Assembly (NCBI GenBank): GCA_963693085.1
Contig: OY856413.1
Span: 538,302,879-538,366,878, forward strand
DNA length: 64,000 nucleotides
Origin: Alisma plantago-aquatica
Lineage: Eukaryota; Streptophyta; Magnoliopsida; Alismatales; Alismataceae
Direction: 5' to 3'
How positions within the stretch are numbered: position 1 is the first letter of the stretch; each line of letters begins with the position of its first letter. Position numbers and translations under genes: made by a program. Shown here piece after piece: positions 34,501-45,705 of this stretch. A model generated the notes under the pieces. It did no database searches and was not told where the DNA came from. It saw nothing but the letters and a program-made list of their open reading frames with translations.

Positions 34501-36784
34501 AATAATGGGTAGTGATACTAATGCCATGTGAAGCCCTATCATTGAGTGATGTGTTGTGAAATCTTAATTTCACATAATACTAGGTGAATCCCTAATATAG
34601 AAGAATGTTATGTGAAACTTTATTGAAGAGCAATACTATGTGAAATCCATATAACATATGAAAGATGCTATGTAAACCTCAAACTATAATTGTGGAAATC
34701 CTATTCCTATTAATGGAATAGTGATTAATTTATTGCCAAAATGTAACACCTAGAGGGGTTGATAATGGATATCCTTACATTAATAGTTCTAACTCAAGGA
34801 TGAGTCCATATTAGTGGTAATGGCTGTATATTCTAAATACGTGACATATGACCATTACCTTACATGATGAATGTGATGAACTGGTGCATAAAGTATTAGG
34901 ATGGGGAATACCCTAATACAAGCTAAGTGGATGAGTTCTAGTAAGATAAAGGTGTTGAGGTAAGTGATACATTAAGATAGGATAGATATCACATCCAACA
35001 CCCCAATACTAAAATACCTTGATGTGCTTTAAATCCAATATAATTGGATAAGTGACACATGAAATGTGTCATGTCATTTGTTACATTGAGATGTAATGCA
35101 CCTTGATGAATGTAGGCTAGCATGCCTTATGAAAAGGTTAATCCAAATCAATAGACTATGATATAATCATATTCTGATAAAGATGAGATAGAAACTCATA
35201 CTTTGTGTTGATAATACATTCAATGATGAATGATGAGAATAAATAAGTATGTTTGAATACTTATGATATCAATATTGGCTTCTAGCTGTGAGAAGCAATG
35301 AAATAGGGTTGATCATTAATAATATGATCTTAAGAACCTAAGTGGTTAGTTATGGAAAACCCTAATGGAGGATGCTGATATAAAAGGGAAACCATGAACC
35401 CTAAAGAGGGAATAGTGGTATTACTTTGTGTTGTATGGTGCTAATATGAAAGCATTATAATTGTTATCATGAATACTAATCATGTAGGAATGATGAGATG
35501 AGGAGTATAGCCAGGTATGAGCTATGATGTTCTGTATTTTGAGAATGTTTTATAGGCTTTATAAGCCTTCATATGTTTTGATTGCCTAGTGGGAAGTAAT
35601 TTGAAAATTTATGAGCCCTGTGTGTCATATGATATTTTAATTATTGAGCTTGTTTATGAGTTTTATAAGCCATAATATGCCTTATTACTTTGAGGGGGTA
35701 ATAAGAGGTGATATGAGATTTGTGTACTATGTGCAATGCTTTTTGTAATAAGAATCATTGAGCTTTGTGTTCTATGTGCAATGCTTTGTGTAGTAAGAAT
35801 CATAATGTCCTTGGTCAGATGACCTGAAGATATTAAGTTACCTAATAAGTGGTAACAAGTATCCTATGATGAGTTAAGGATTCAAATACCTAGATTCTAT
35901 AATCATGATGATGAACTTGTTAATAAGTGGAAATGTATTTGATGATTTGAGGGATTAAGATCCCAATACTTTGTGAAAAGAGTATGGCTACAGGTCGTGA
36001 CCCCATAATGACAATGCCAGGCATTAGATATATGATCTAAGCCTGAAGAGAGTTAATGTTGTGGAAATGATTCTGTAGTGAATAAATGTTATACATGTTA
36101 TTCATATTCCTTAATGGATAAGTGACATATTGCTCTATCAAGTTATAGATGCAATGCTTTGAATAATAGTAATGTTCTAATCTGTTAGACATTGAATTAA
36201 CTGTTGTCAAACAAATATGATTCATCTGTTCATATTTATCTTCTTTAGCTGCAATAACAATGTTTCTGGCAGAAAGTTATATCTCTCACTGGGGAAATTT
36301 ACAATTGTCTCACCTGCGTGGGAACCACATTTTTAGGTGGACACGGACAAGGAGGCAGGAATCCTTCAATATGTGAAGGACAGCAACAGTAGCAGTAGGG
36401 ACAACAGTGAAGTCTCAGGAGGAGACACTTGCTGTTATGCCTTATGTAGATGTATATAGAGTCCTATGTGTCGTCTCTGTACTCTCAGGTCCTCGGAGTA
36501 GTAGTTAGTGCTTTTGAGATTTTGGCTCAGTGCCTCGATATTTTACACTTCTTTTGTTTAGTTTAACAAGAGCAGTTGATGCTTGTAATTTTCAAAATGA
36601 GATGATGCAGGACATGTACCTTTAAACCAGAATGTAAATGTGTTACTTTTGTTCTATGTGAGAAAGTTTTCATTTGATGGACCTCTTGGTAAAAAGGTTT
36701 TAATTTTTAGTGATTTTTGGTAATCCGCTGCTTAGTGAACGCTTCCACATTAGTTAATTATGTTTTTGTGAGTTGTATGCCATA
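31526..36784 (+). repeat. NEST-A 3' LTR (5259 bp)
   Basis: Full-length match to 24392-29555 with about 5% substitutions and about 95 bp of net insertion, including an extra palindrome unit near 33770-33820. It starts TGTAACATCAC and ends CCATA, where the terminal CA is mutated, immediately before the GAGAC duplication. Confidence 0.9.
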
Positions 36785-37164
36785 GAGACGACCAGTTCAA
36801 GGGTTGAACCGATCGGCTCAACTGACCAACCGAGATCATTTGGAAAGTCAGAAGACTATTTTGCAAATACAATTTGTTTCACTTGTACAAATTCGATTTG
36901 AACAAGGATTAATATTTGATTAATTGGAAACAAATTTTGAAGTCAATTTGAGTTGGATCAGGACCACGAACCGATTAGCTCGAGCCACCAGCTGATTGAC
37001 TCAGGTCCCAAACAATCAGCTTAGGACATGAAACGATCGTTTCAGGTTGTAAAACGATCGGTTCAGGTGGCGCAGTTGGTTGTTTTGTGGAAAATCTCGA
37101 ACCCTTCTACTCCTGCATTAATCCCACATTTCCTGAGATAGAGAACCCTATCCCATGACCCTCC

Positions 37165-37172
37165 TATATATA
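37165..37172 (+). promoter_or_regulatory. Copia LTR TATA box
   Basis: TATATATA, conserved at 56484-56491 in the 3' LTR, in the context CTCC-TATA-GGGGTATTGGGG. Confidence 0.6.
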
Positions 37173-37723
37173 GGGGTATTGGGGGCTTCTCAGAAAAAAA
37201 CTCAGTGCACCAGTTGCTCTGCAAAGTTGTCGTTCTCTCTGGTTTTGGTAACTGAGAGAGAGCCCGAGCAAGTTCTACCAGATAAGGGAGGCATAGTAAC
37301 GGAAAGACAACTGCAGAAAGTGACTGATGGTAGGAGAGTGTTTCGGTGACTAATACGCCGACAGGAGGGTGTGAATCCTTCCAATTCCTTGTGCGACAAG
37401 GAGATCGGAGTTCCAGGTGGTCTGTGTGGACTACTTCAGCGGTGGGAGACTTTTGCTACTCGGAGGACAGCTGTCAATCCCGACAGTCCTGGTAAGACCA
37501 GGAGCTAATAGTCCCGGTGAGACCAAGAGCTGCTCAGACACCGTCTAAGACCAGAGGTGAAGACCATGCAAGCCGTGAGGTAATGTCGCCGAGCAAGCCT
37601 TGGGACAAGGTACACCTCTACAAACCATCCTTCCTATTATATAGACGTTGATGCGTTTCCTTTATTCTGGGTTTGGGAGAATTTTTTTTTGTTTCCTTCT
37701 CTATCTCCCCTAAAACCCAACAG

Positions 37724-37736
37724 TGGTATCAAAGCC
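37724..37736 (+). other. Primer binding site of copia element
   Basis: TGGTATCAAAGCC, one base after the LTR end CCCAACA. It differs by one base from the usual tRNA-Met site (A for G). Confidence 0.85.
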
Positions 37737-38442
37737 ACATCAACTGCTCTATGCTTTAGGATTATCGATATGATCGATTTTGGTTTGTCGCCTTTTATTT
37801 ATTGCATACGATGTGAATAAAATTGGTTTTGTGCATGTCCAATCCTAAATCCACAAATCCCAATATACATATATGATATGTAATATGAATGCACTCGATA
37901 CGCGTCACCCTTAAACAAGTTTTGTGATGGATGTATAGTGTGGTTATGGCCAATAAACCCTATGTATGTGTGCTTGGTTGTATGTGGTTGCTTGCATCTC
38001 AGTATGTGCACCAATTCCCTATCTCCTATTCATGATGTAACTCAAAATAACTCGAAATTTCTTTCCTACCTTTGCTCCCCCGAATGTAAGTCAGGGTTTT
38101 CCAATTCAAATGTATAATATGATAGATATTTTATTTCTTGTTATGTCAAAGAATGGAGGACATCTGATGACCACTGAGATGATCGGTTCAAGGCATGAAC
38201 CGATCGGTTGGCGATCCAGAAAACCGATTCGAGGAGTGAGACGATCAGGTGGTGGCCATGAGGAGATGCATGATGACCAAGCGAATCGATTGGTTGAAGG
38301 AGCCAACCGATCGGCTGGTAGCACCCAAATGACCGGCCTGATGGCGAGTCGATCAATCATGGAGATGAGTTGATCAAACCCAAAACGGAAAAGCATAAAG
38401 TTCATCTTGTACAGGTTGCATGTGATGTAGACCTAGATGACC

Positions 38443-38469
38443 GTGATTCCTCTTGGCTCGAGGAATCAC
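38443..38469 (+). other. Hairpin in copia leader
   Basis: Arms GTGATTCCTC and GAGGAATCAC are perfectly complementary with a 7-base loop. It lies downstream of the primer site, where packaging or dimerisation signals are expected; that role is speculative. Confidence 0.7.
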
Positions 38470-38691
38470 ATTAGTATGCTCATAATCATCGCTTTTATCG
38501 TTTTACATGTTTTCTGTGGGATATAGCATGTATATGATACATACTATATATTGTGGTGATTGGATATGTATATGTACCTATAAAAATCAAATCCCTCATT
38601 AAATATTAAAGTTTTAGATTCCTTCCAAATGTGACACATGTGAAAAGCTTGATCGGCCAAGTGTGGGCACGCCCTAGCATGGTGCACCGTC

Positions 38692-38696
38692 TATCT
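38692..38696. repeat. Target site duplication TATCT (partner 51105-51109)
   Basis: Perfect 5-bp duplication around NEST-B. Confidence 0.9.
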
Positions 38697-41600
38697 TATA
38701 ACACCCCTGACCTGGGTTATACCTTAACCCTAGGTGTTTTGATTAAGAAAGATGATTAAATGCTTAATCTCATCTTGTGAAAGGTAATTATGGTTCAAGA
38801 GGAACTTATATTACAATTCTTATCCTTTTTGAACATTGTTGAAATCAATGTTTTGCCTGTTTTGGACTAAAGTGCAAATTACCCAAGTTGAGGGGTTTAA
38901 GTGCAAATTGTGCATGATAATATGTTCCTCATGTGTTGAAGCATAATTAGAGTAAATATGATGCTGAGGTATGGCTTATGGAAGCCTAAATACCAAGAAA
39001 GAGCTGATAAAGCAATGTATGTGCATGAAAACCTAGTTTTGGTGTAATGTGCAATTTACCCAAAACCCAGGGTGTAATATGTAAATTACCACTTCAATAA
39101 GGTCCCTAATGTTTCTTAGCATCAAGTAGAGAAAATAAAATGAGAGGGGCGCCTCATTTGAATTAAGTTGGAGGAGAGAGAATCTTGATATTAAAATAAT
39201 CAAAATTTAATCCTAATTGAAACCCTAATTCTATTTAGTGTAAAAACAAATATAATAATTGAAGGGCCTTCAACCAAAAACGAGATGGTTGAATTTGCTC
39301 AAGTGTGAACACATTTGTGACTTTTCTAGGCCACGAAAATATCTCAAGCAAGTGGATAACCCACTCACCATTATTATAAAGAAAAGCAATATCCACTCAA
39401 ATTGGAATATTATTATAATATGATCTAAGGTGCTTAATTTGCTTTTCTTTAAATTGATGGATAATGAAGAGGAATAAGAGGCAATGAAGATAGCCTCGTC
39501 CTTAAGGATTTTGAGGGGAATTTGAGGGGTAAGAGGCGGCCATATTTTTGGAATTTAATGCATTTTAATAATGCATTTTCTCTCTCATCAATTTTCTTAT
39601 AAAAGTACCTTTACCAAGCCAAAACAAAGGCTATTTCGGATTCTTTTCTTTAACCTTGCTTGGAAAACGACTAAGGAGCTGTGGAGGAGCAGGAGGACGA
39701 CCCCAACCTGTTGGTAAGGTCCTTGACCTTCGTTCTCCTTGATTCCATGGTGGAAATAAAAAATAAATCATTGATTTCTTCTTATTTGGATCTCCTCTTC
39801 AACCCTAGGCAACTTTTTCATCCAAAAGCTTGAGGACGAGTTTAGGGGGAGTTTCTAGAGCTTCATCCATCATTAATGGCGTGAGATTGAAGCTTTGGAT
39901 CTCAATTGGAGGCGGGTTTTATAACTCAAACCCTTAATCATTGCTATTGCATCAATCAATTATGCTTTGTTGATTGTTTTCTTCAATTTGATACATACTT
40001 GTTTCTTTGCTGCAATTTCCATCAAGAACGGTTGCTGTTCTTGGTTTTTCGAAGGAAGGGGATGATGACATCATCCTAGATGCTTATCCAAAGAAAAGTA
40101 CCAAGCCAAATGGTCTTGATATCTATTCCAAATCGTTTTAAATTGATTGGCTATGCGGTTTCAGCAAACCGTTTTAGGGAAAACGGTTTCAAGACCGTTT
40201 GATATGGTTGAACAAGCGTTGACCGTTTGGGAATCTTGTTCCTAATTATGTAGTCTAATGACCCTCCAAAGTTTAGGGGTTAACTCCCAAGGAATCGTGA
40301 GTTGAAGGCCAATCAATTAGATAAATCGAATTGAATTAAATGCTGATTTTCAACCTGATCAACTTGACCTGTTTGGGAAAACGGTTTCAAGACCGTTTGA
40401 GTGTGTTGACCAAGCATTGACCGTTTGGGATTCCTGTTTATAATGATGTTGGTTAATGACCCTCCAAATTTGAGGGATTAACTACCAAGGAATCGTGAGT
40501 TGAAGCCTAATCAATTAGGGAAACCTAATTGAATTAAGTGCTGATTTTCAATCTGATTTAATTGACCTTTTTGAGTAAACGGTCTCAAGACCGTTTGAAT
40601 ACATTGAACAAGGGTTGAATGTTTGGGATTACTGTTCCTAATGATGTGTTCTAATGACTCACCAAATTTGAGTGATTAACTCCCAAGGAATCGTGAGTTG
40701 AAGGCTATTCAATTAAGCAAACCCTAATTGTTTATGGAAGCAATAACTATGTCAAACATAGTTGCTTGTATTTGATCAGATGGTTGATGTAACCAAATCA
40801 AGTGGAGAGAATGATATAAATGAATTCATACATGAGTATGATTCATATGGTTATTTAGGGTATGATCCTTAGTAAAGAGATCAAGAAACCCTAATTGAGA
40901 AGGTTAATGAACCTTGACCCTGATTTAGGGAAATTCTGAGTGAAACCCTAATCTAGGGTAATAGTGTAACCCTAATTAAGGGTAATGACTTGGGTAACTC
41001 TAATTTAAGGTAATGAAATACCAAACCCTAATTGGAGGAATAATGAATCCCTAATTTATGGGTAATTGAATGAAACCCTAATTGGGATGATTAGTGAAAC
41101 CCTAATTGAGGGTGATTCCCTGAGAAACTCTAATTGAGGATGATTCCATGTGAAACCCTAATTGAGGGCGATGTCATATGAAACCTTAAACCTAACACAG
41201 AGTAAAGCTATGTAAAACCCTAAATTTGGGCTATAGTGCATGGAATTCTAATCATGGGCAATATCATGATAAATCATAACCCTAATGTCTGGGTAATGAT
41301 ATGAGTAAACCTTAATGATGAAATAATGAGTAATACCCTATAATGATGAAATATCTCAAGTGGTTGACTATAGGCAACCTTATAACAAGAAATGCCTTAA
41401 TTTGAGATGAGTCCATATCATTGAAGATAGTTGGACAATCCTTGTGTGTGATCTATGCACATCATGGTAAAGGTGATAGGTTAGTGGATGAAAGTATTAA
41501 GATGTGAGATTCCTTATTATAAGATAAGTTAATAAACTCAAGTAAGATAGAAGTGATGAGGGAAGTGATATATTGAGACATGATAGATATCACATTTAGA

Positions 41601-44092
41601 ATTTTAGGGTTGATATACCTTGATGCATCTCAAATCCAATATTTTTGGATAAGATACACAAGGAGAGTGTTATGTAAATTGTTACAATGAAATTTAATGA
41701 GTTTAACATACTTGATAAGTAAGCTAAAATGAGTATGAGGTAATCATACCATGATAAGGATGAGAGATAAACTCATACCTTGTGTTGATGATCATTTAAT
41801 GATAAATGATAAGAATATTAAATACTTGGAATGTCGATGGATGCTCCTAGATGTATGGAACAATATATTAGGGTTGGATTGATAAAATGAACATGAAACC
41901 CTAATTGATGTGAATAGTAAACCCTAACCCTGTGTAGGAAATAGTGGTGTTACTATTATATTACATGAGTTAATATGTTATTGTTGCCTAGTGAGAGGTG
42001 ACAAGATGTTTAATGGCCTTGTGAGCCATATGGTTAGATGTTACCTGGTAAGAAGTAACAAGATGTTTCATGGGCATGATTGAGCCCTGAATGAGGTGTA
42101 TTCCTCTTATGTTGATAAGGGTTGATACCCTGTGCTATTGTGAAAAGGATTTATATCCTGTGATTATGATAATTGGTGTAATCTAATGAATGGCAAGTGA
42201 ATATTACCATGTGATGATGAGATGAGAAATTATGTTTCATATGTTTTATATCTTTTCAGGTTTTGATATTTATATGCTTGCTAGAAATGAATTAGGGTTT
42301 GTATGTCCACTTGTTTGATGCAGCCTTAATTCACCCAATTGGCATAACTAATTAAGTGCAACTCTAATCATGTAGTGCCCTGTGCCGTAGAACCATCTTC
42401 AGTGTCAGAACTTGCTGGATGGTGAAACGAGTATTCCTAAGGGAAACTCGGAGCGCATATTGTTGAATATGCGGGGGTGGCAGGTTGAGGATATATATAC
42501 TTGTCATCCACAATTGCAGGTTACAGAGGATGGCTATGGTCATGCCTCAAATATTTGATGTGATTGAGGACAGCTGCGGTTGTACCTCGGATTAGAGGGT
42601 TTTGTATACCCTGTTTTCTAGTGTCGTAACTTGTACCAAGTACGGACTAGTTGTTATCAGTTGACTATATGTCACTGTTGGCAGTTTGACTGGTATGTCA
42701 CTGCAGTTTACTCGTACTGACCGAGGGGAAGAGATCTTAGGATGCCGGTACTCCTAGATCTTGTACGGAACCGAATAGCCCTTCGCAGGGGTCGGTTGGA
42801 CTTTGAATGGTACGATTCAAATTCCCCAGGGCATAATAAAAGATATAATACAACCGTATAGCATATATGTTTAGGGTTATACATGACGCTTCACATTGGA
42901 TGATAACCCTTGTTTATTCTCTTTACATAAAGATGATGCTTAGTGCAATTAAGAGATAGTAATTATACTTATGTTGTGGATATGCATAAGACTGTAAATG
43001 TGTACATATAATAGTCATGCTTATGTTGATATTTTACTGCTACTGTTGATTATAATCATGATTCTAGATATCTCATGTTGATAGTTATGTTTCGCATGCT
43101 ATCCATGCCTCTATAATTAGAAATACCTGACAGAGGCTTAATGCCTGTAATTAGGTTTGGTTAAAGTCCAATGCCTGGATGTGTAATCAGGATTGGTATA
43201 GTCCAATGCCTGAAACATTTATACCTGATTGATATAGTTTAATGCTTGAATAATACATGATGATTTATATAATCACATGTCTGGCATAAGTGAATACTTG
43301 TTTAGCAGACTGGCTAAGGCCAACAAATAGAAACAAGAATGAATCATGGGTGACACATCAGAATAATGAATGACATGAGCAAAGCTTGAGATGTTGAAAA
43401 TGTATGGTAGATAAATGTTATACATGTTCTTTCTATTTCTTATAAAGAGAATAGATGAATTACTGTTCAATCATAGATAGGTGTAATACTTTAAAAGATG
43501 AGAATGATCTAAACTGCTTATCCTCTGCTCAGTTTTATATTAATTAAACTACAATAATGATGTTTCTGGCGGAGAGTTATATCTCTCGCTGGGGCAATTT
43601 TCAATTGTCTCACCCCCGTGGGAACCAACATTTTTAGGTGGACGAGTGTGAAAGAGACTGATAATATCTTTCGGATGAAGAACATCAGCAGCTACAAGGA
43701 CAGCAGTGACAACTCAGGTTGAGTGTGCTGTCTATCGTGTTTGGTAGATAGAAGTCCTATGTGTCGTCTCTGTACTCTCAGGTCCTCGGAGTTAGTACTT
43801 AGTGCTTTTAATGTATCGTTTTGAGATTTTGGCTTGATGCCTCGAGGTTATTATGTTGTCTGTGTTTAGCTTTTAACAAGGAAGTTTATGTTGTAACCCT
43901 TGAAAAGAGATGGTATAAGATATATACTTATGAACCATGATGTAAATGTAATACATTGGTTCTTGTTGAAAGAGTTTTCCTATGATTGGGTCTCTTTGAA
44001 AAAGGTTTTAATTTTTAGTGATTTTCTATAATCCGCTGCTTAGTGAACGCTTCCGCATTAGTTAATCTTGTTTTCACGAGACGGTCGTCACA
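38697..44092 (+). repeat. NEST-B 5' LTR (5396 bp)
   Basis: TATA box at 39598-39605, palindrome array 40100-40620, telo-box array about 40880-41260, hairpin block 43560-43640. Short minus-strand ORFs such as 43273-43470 recur in the other LTR only because the LTRs are copies. Confidence 0.92.
40880..41260 (+). repeat. Telo-box-like array (NEST-B 5' LTR)
   Basis: About nine copies of AAACCCTAA or one-base variants within 380 bp, commonly as GAAACCCTAATTGAGGGT, whose halves are complementary. It is repeated at 47890-48280. Confidence 0.8.
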
Positions 44093-44098
44093 ATTTAG

Positions 44099-44110
44099 TG
44101 GTATCAGAGC
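44099..44110 (+). other. Primer binding site, tRNA-Met (NEST-B)
   Basis: TGGTATCAGAGC, six bases after the LTR end, as in NEST-A. Confidence 0.93.
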
Positions 44111-45705
44111 TCTAGGTTCGCTGAGTCTACAGAGACATAGGACTAAGGTAGTAGAGTCTGTTCTGGTATCATCTAGTGTATCTGATAATGTCTTCTGCTC
44201 ATATAAGAGAAGAAGAACTTAAAGATGACTGGGTCACATGAGGAGATTGCTGCTGAGAGCAACAATATTGCACCAAGAAGAGGTGCATGGGAGCAGGCAA
44301 GAGAGAGACAATTGCCTAAGAGTCTCCTAGTTGATCTATTTATGATAAGAAAATATTTCTTTAAGTATTACTGTTGGGCAGATTAGGGCAACAGTAATGC
44401 ATATAGTGGACTGGATACTAGCTTTACAATCTAGGTTATCAGTCCTTAATACAGAAGTTTGAGCTTTAAAAGAGTTCCTAAATGACTTAGTCATGTTGGA
44501 ACAAGGGAAAGTCATGTGTGTATAATGATATTAAAAGTGAGGAATATGATCGCAAATAAAGTGCATACTACTTAATCTCAGTATTTATATACCCTGGCCA
44601 GGTATACAACTATTGATGATAAAGTGGGTATGGAAACTCTTAGATTGTTGTCTTTTTGATTGCTCTGATCAAGTAGTCATTCTGAGACAATCTAATGAGT
44701 ATCATGAAATTAGAAATATGGAATGAATAAATGTGTCATATCCCATGCATAAGAAAGAGAAGTCTGAGATAATCTCAGATGAGTATGTTGTATGAGGAAC
44801 TAAAAGTGTACTCCTCATAAGATAAGAATAAGAATGAGGGAGATGAACCCTGTTCAATAATGATGCCAGCATAATAAAGATCTTTCCCATAATAAGGAAA
44901 TGGGAAATGTGATGAGATCATGAGATAATCATAAACATGCTAGATAATAATAAAGAAAGGGATAATGACATGAAATCATCCTTACAAATTTCAATGCTAA
45001 AGGCAAGGAGCCTAGGATGAGATAAAGAGTAAATGGTTCATGAATAGTTGAAAATACATAAATTAATAAGAGGAATATGAATCCTTGTTTTCTTTCCTTT
45101 CAGGGACATGACAATCAAGTGGGTCTTAGGACACTTGATGTGCATAAGATAAATGTGTTCATGTGATGGATACTTAGAAAAGTATCAGTTATCTTGGACT
45201 TTAGTCCCAAGATGAGGACATATGAAACACATAATGTTCCAAGATGAAAGGAAGAGATATATATGATGTGTTTCCAACACATGTGATAGATATCAAGGTG
45301 AAAGATTATGGTATCTGAGAGATATCAGATGGGTTAGGTTGGCTACCTGGATTGGTCAACTGTGAAATTAGTCTGATTATAATAATATGAACATCATATG
45401 TTAGGGGTTTATGCTCTGCATAAACATGATACTAATAAAGAATGTATGATGCTTCTCTGAATAAGAAAAGTGTTATTTGACACAAAGTTGACTCTATAGT
45501 CAATGATGAGGGACAGTGGGGCATGTGCCTTGTGTGTTGATTCTATGAGAATTTTGTATGGAAACACTTGGTGCTGATCAAAGTTTTATGGTGTATCTAT
45601 AATAAGGAGATGATATGTGAAGACTAGATAGTATGATGAATAATATACATTTGTCTTCCTTTATCTGGATTTCGAGGACGAAATCCTTGTTAGGGGTTTA
45701 TAATT
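44111..45705 (+). other. NEST-B internal region, non-coding
   Basis: Leader and several blocks are shared with NEST-A (CCCTGGCCAGGTATA at about 44588; the hairpin/PPT-like motif at 45399-45425). It lacks the minisatellite. It ends TTTCGAGGACGAAATCCTTG then GTTAGGGGTTTA before the 3' LTR. The longest open stretch is about 60 aa, with no domain. Confidence 0.8.

Larger units (their letters stand above)
24392..36784 (+). mobile_element. NEST-A: LARD-like non-autonomous LTR retrotransposon, 12.4 kb
   Basis: LTRs 24392-29555 (5164 bp) and 31526-36784 (5259 bp) flank an internal region of only 1970 bp. It starts TGTAACATCCCTGACC and ends CCACA (CCATA in the right LTR). A tRNA-Met primer site is at 29562-29573. 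No gag or pol domain is readable in any frame. Sampled LTR segments differ by about 5%. Long LTRs with a non-coding interior define LARDs, mobilised by proteins of a related autonomous element. Confidence 0.9.
23508..37722 (+). repeat. Copia 5' LTR, split by NEST-A
   Basis: Real LTR sequence is 23508-24391 and 36790-37722 (1817 bp). The uninterrupted 3' LTR copy at about 56080 reads straight through the junction (TTGAGACGAC), which proves the insertion point and the GAGAC duplication. A TATA box TATATATA lies at 37165-37172 (56484-56491 in the other LTR), followed by a leader-like region ending AAAACCCAACA. Confidence 0.88.
37737..38696 (+). other. Copia leader region, non-coding
   Basis: No gag before the NEST-B insertion. 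It carries more ACCGATCGG-type repeats (38181-38360) and a perfect 10-bp hairpin at 38443-38469. The open stretch at 38110-38373 runs through the repeat array and has no domain. Confidence 0.6.

Noticed and set aside
40880..41260. Interstitial telomere tract
   Set aside because: AAACCCTAA boxes are separated by 20-40 bp of other sequence and reside in LTRs; no head-to-tail TTTAGGG run exists.
43273..43470. 65-aa minus-strand frame also found at 50285-50482
   Set aside because: The duplication reflects the two LTRs of NEST-B; no domain, AT-rich chance frame.
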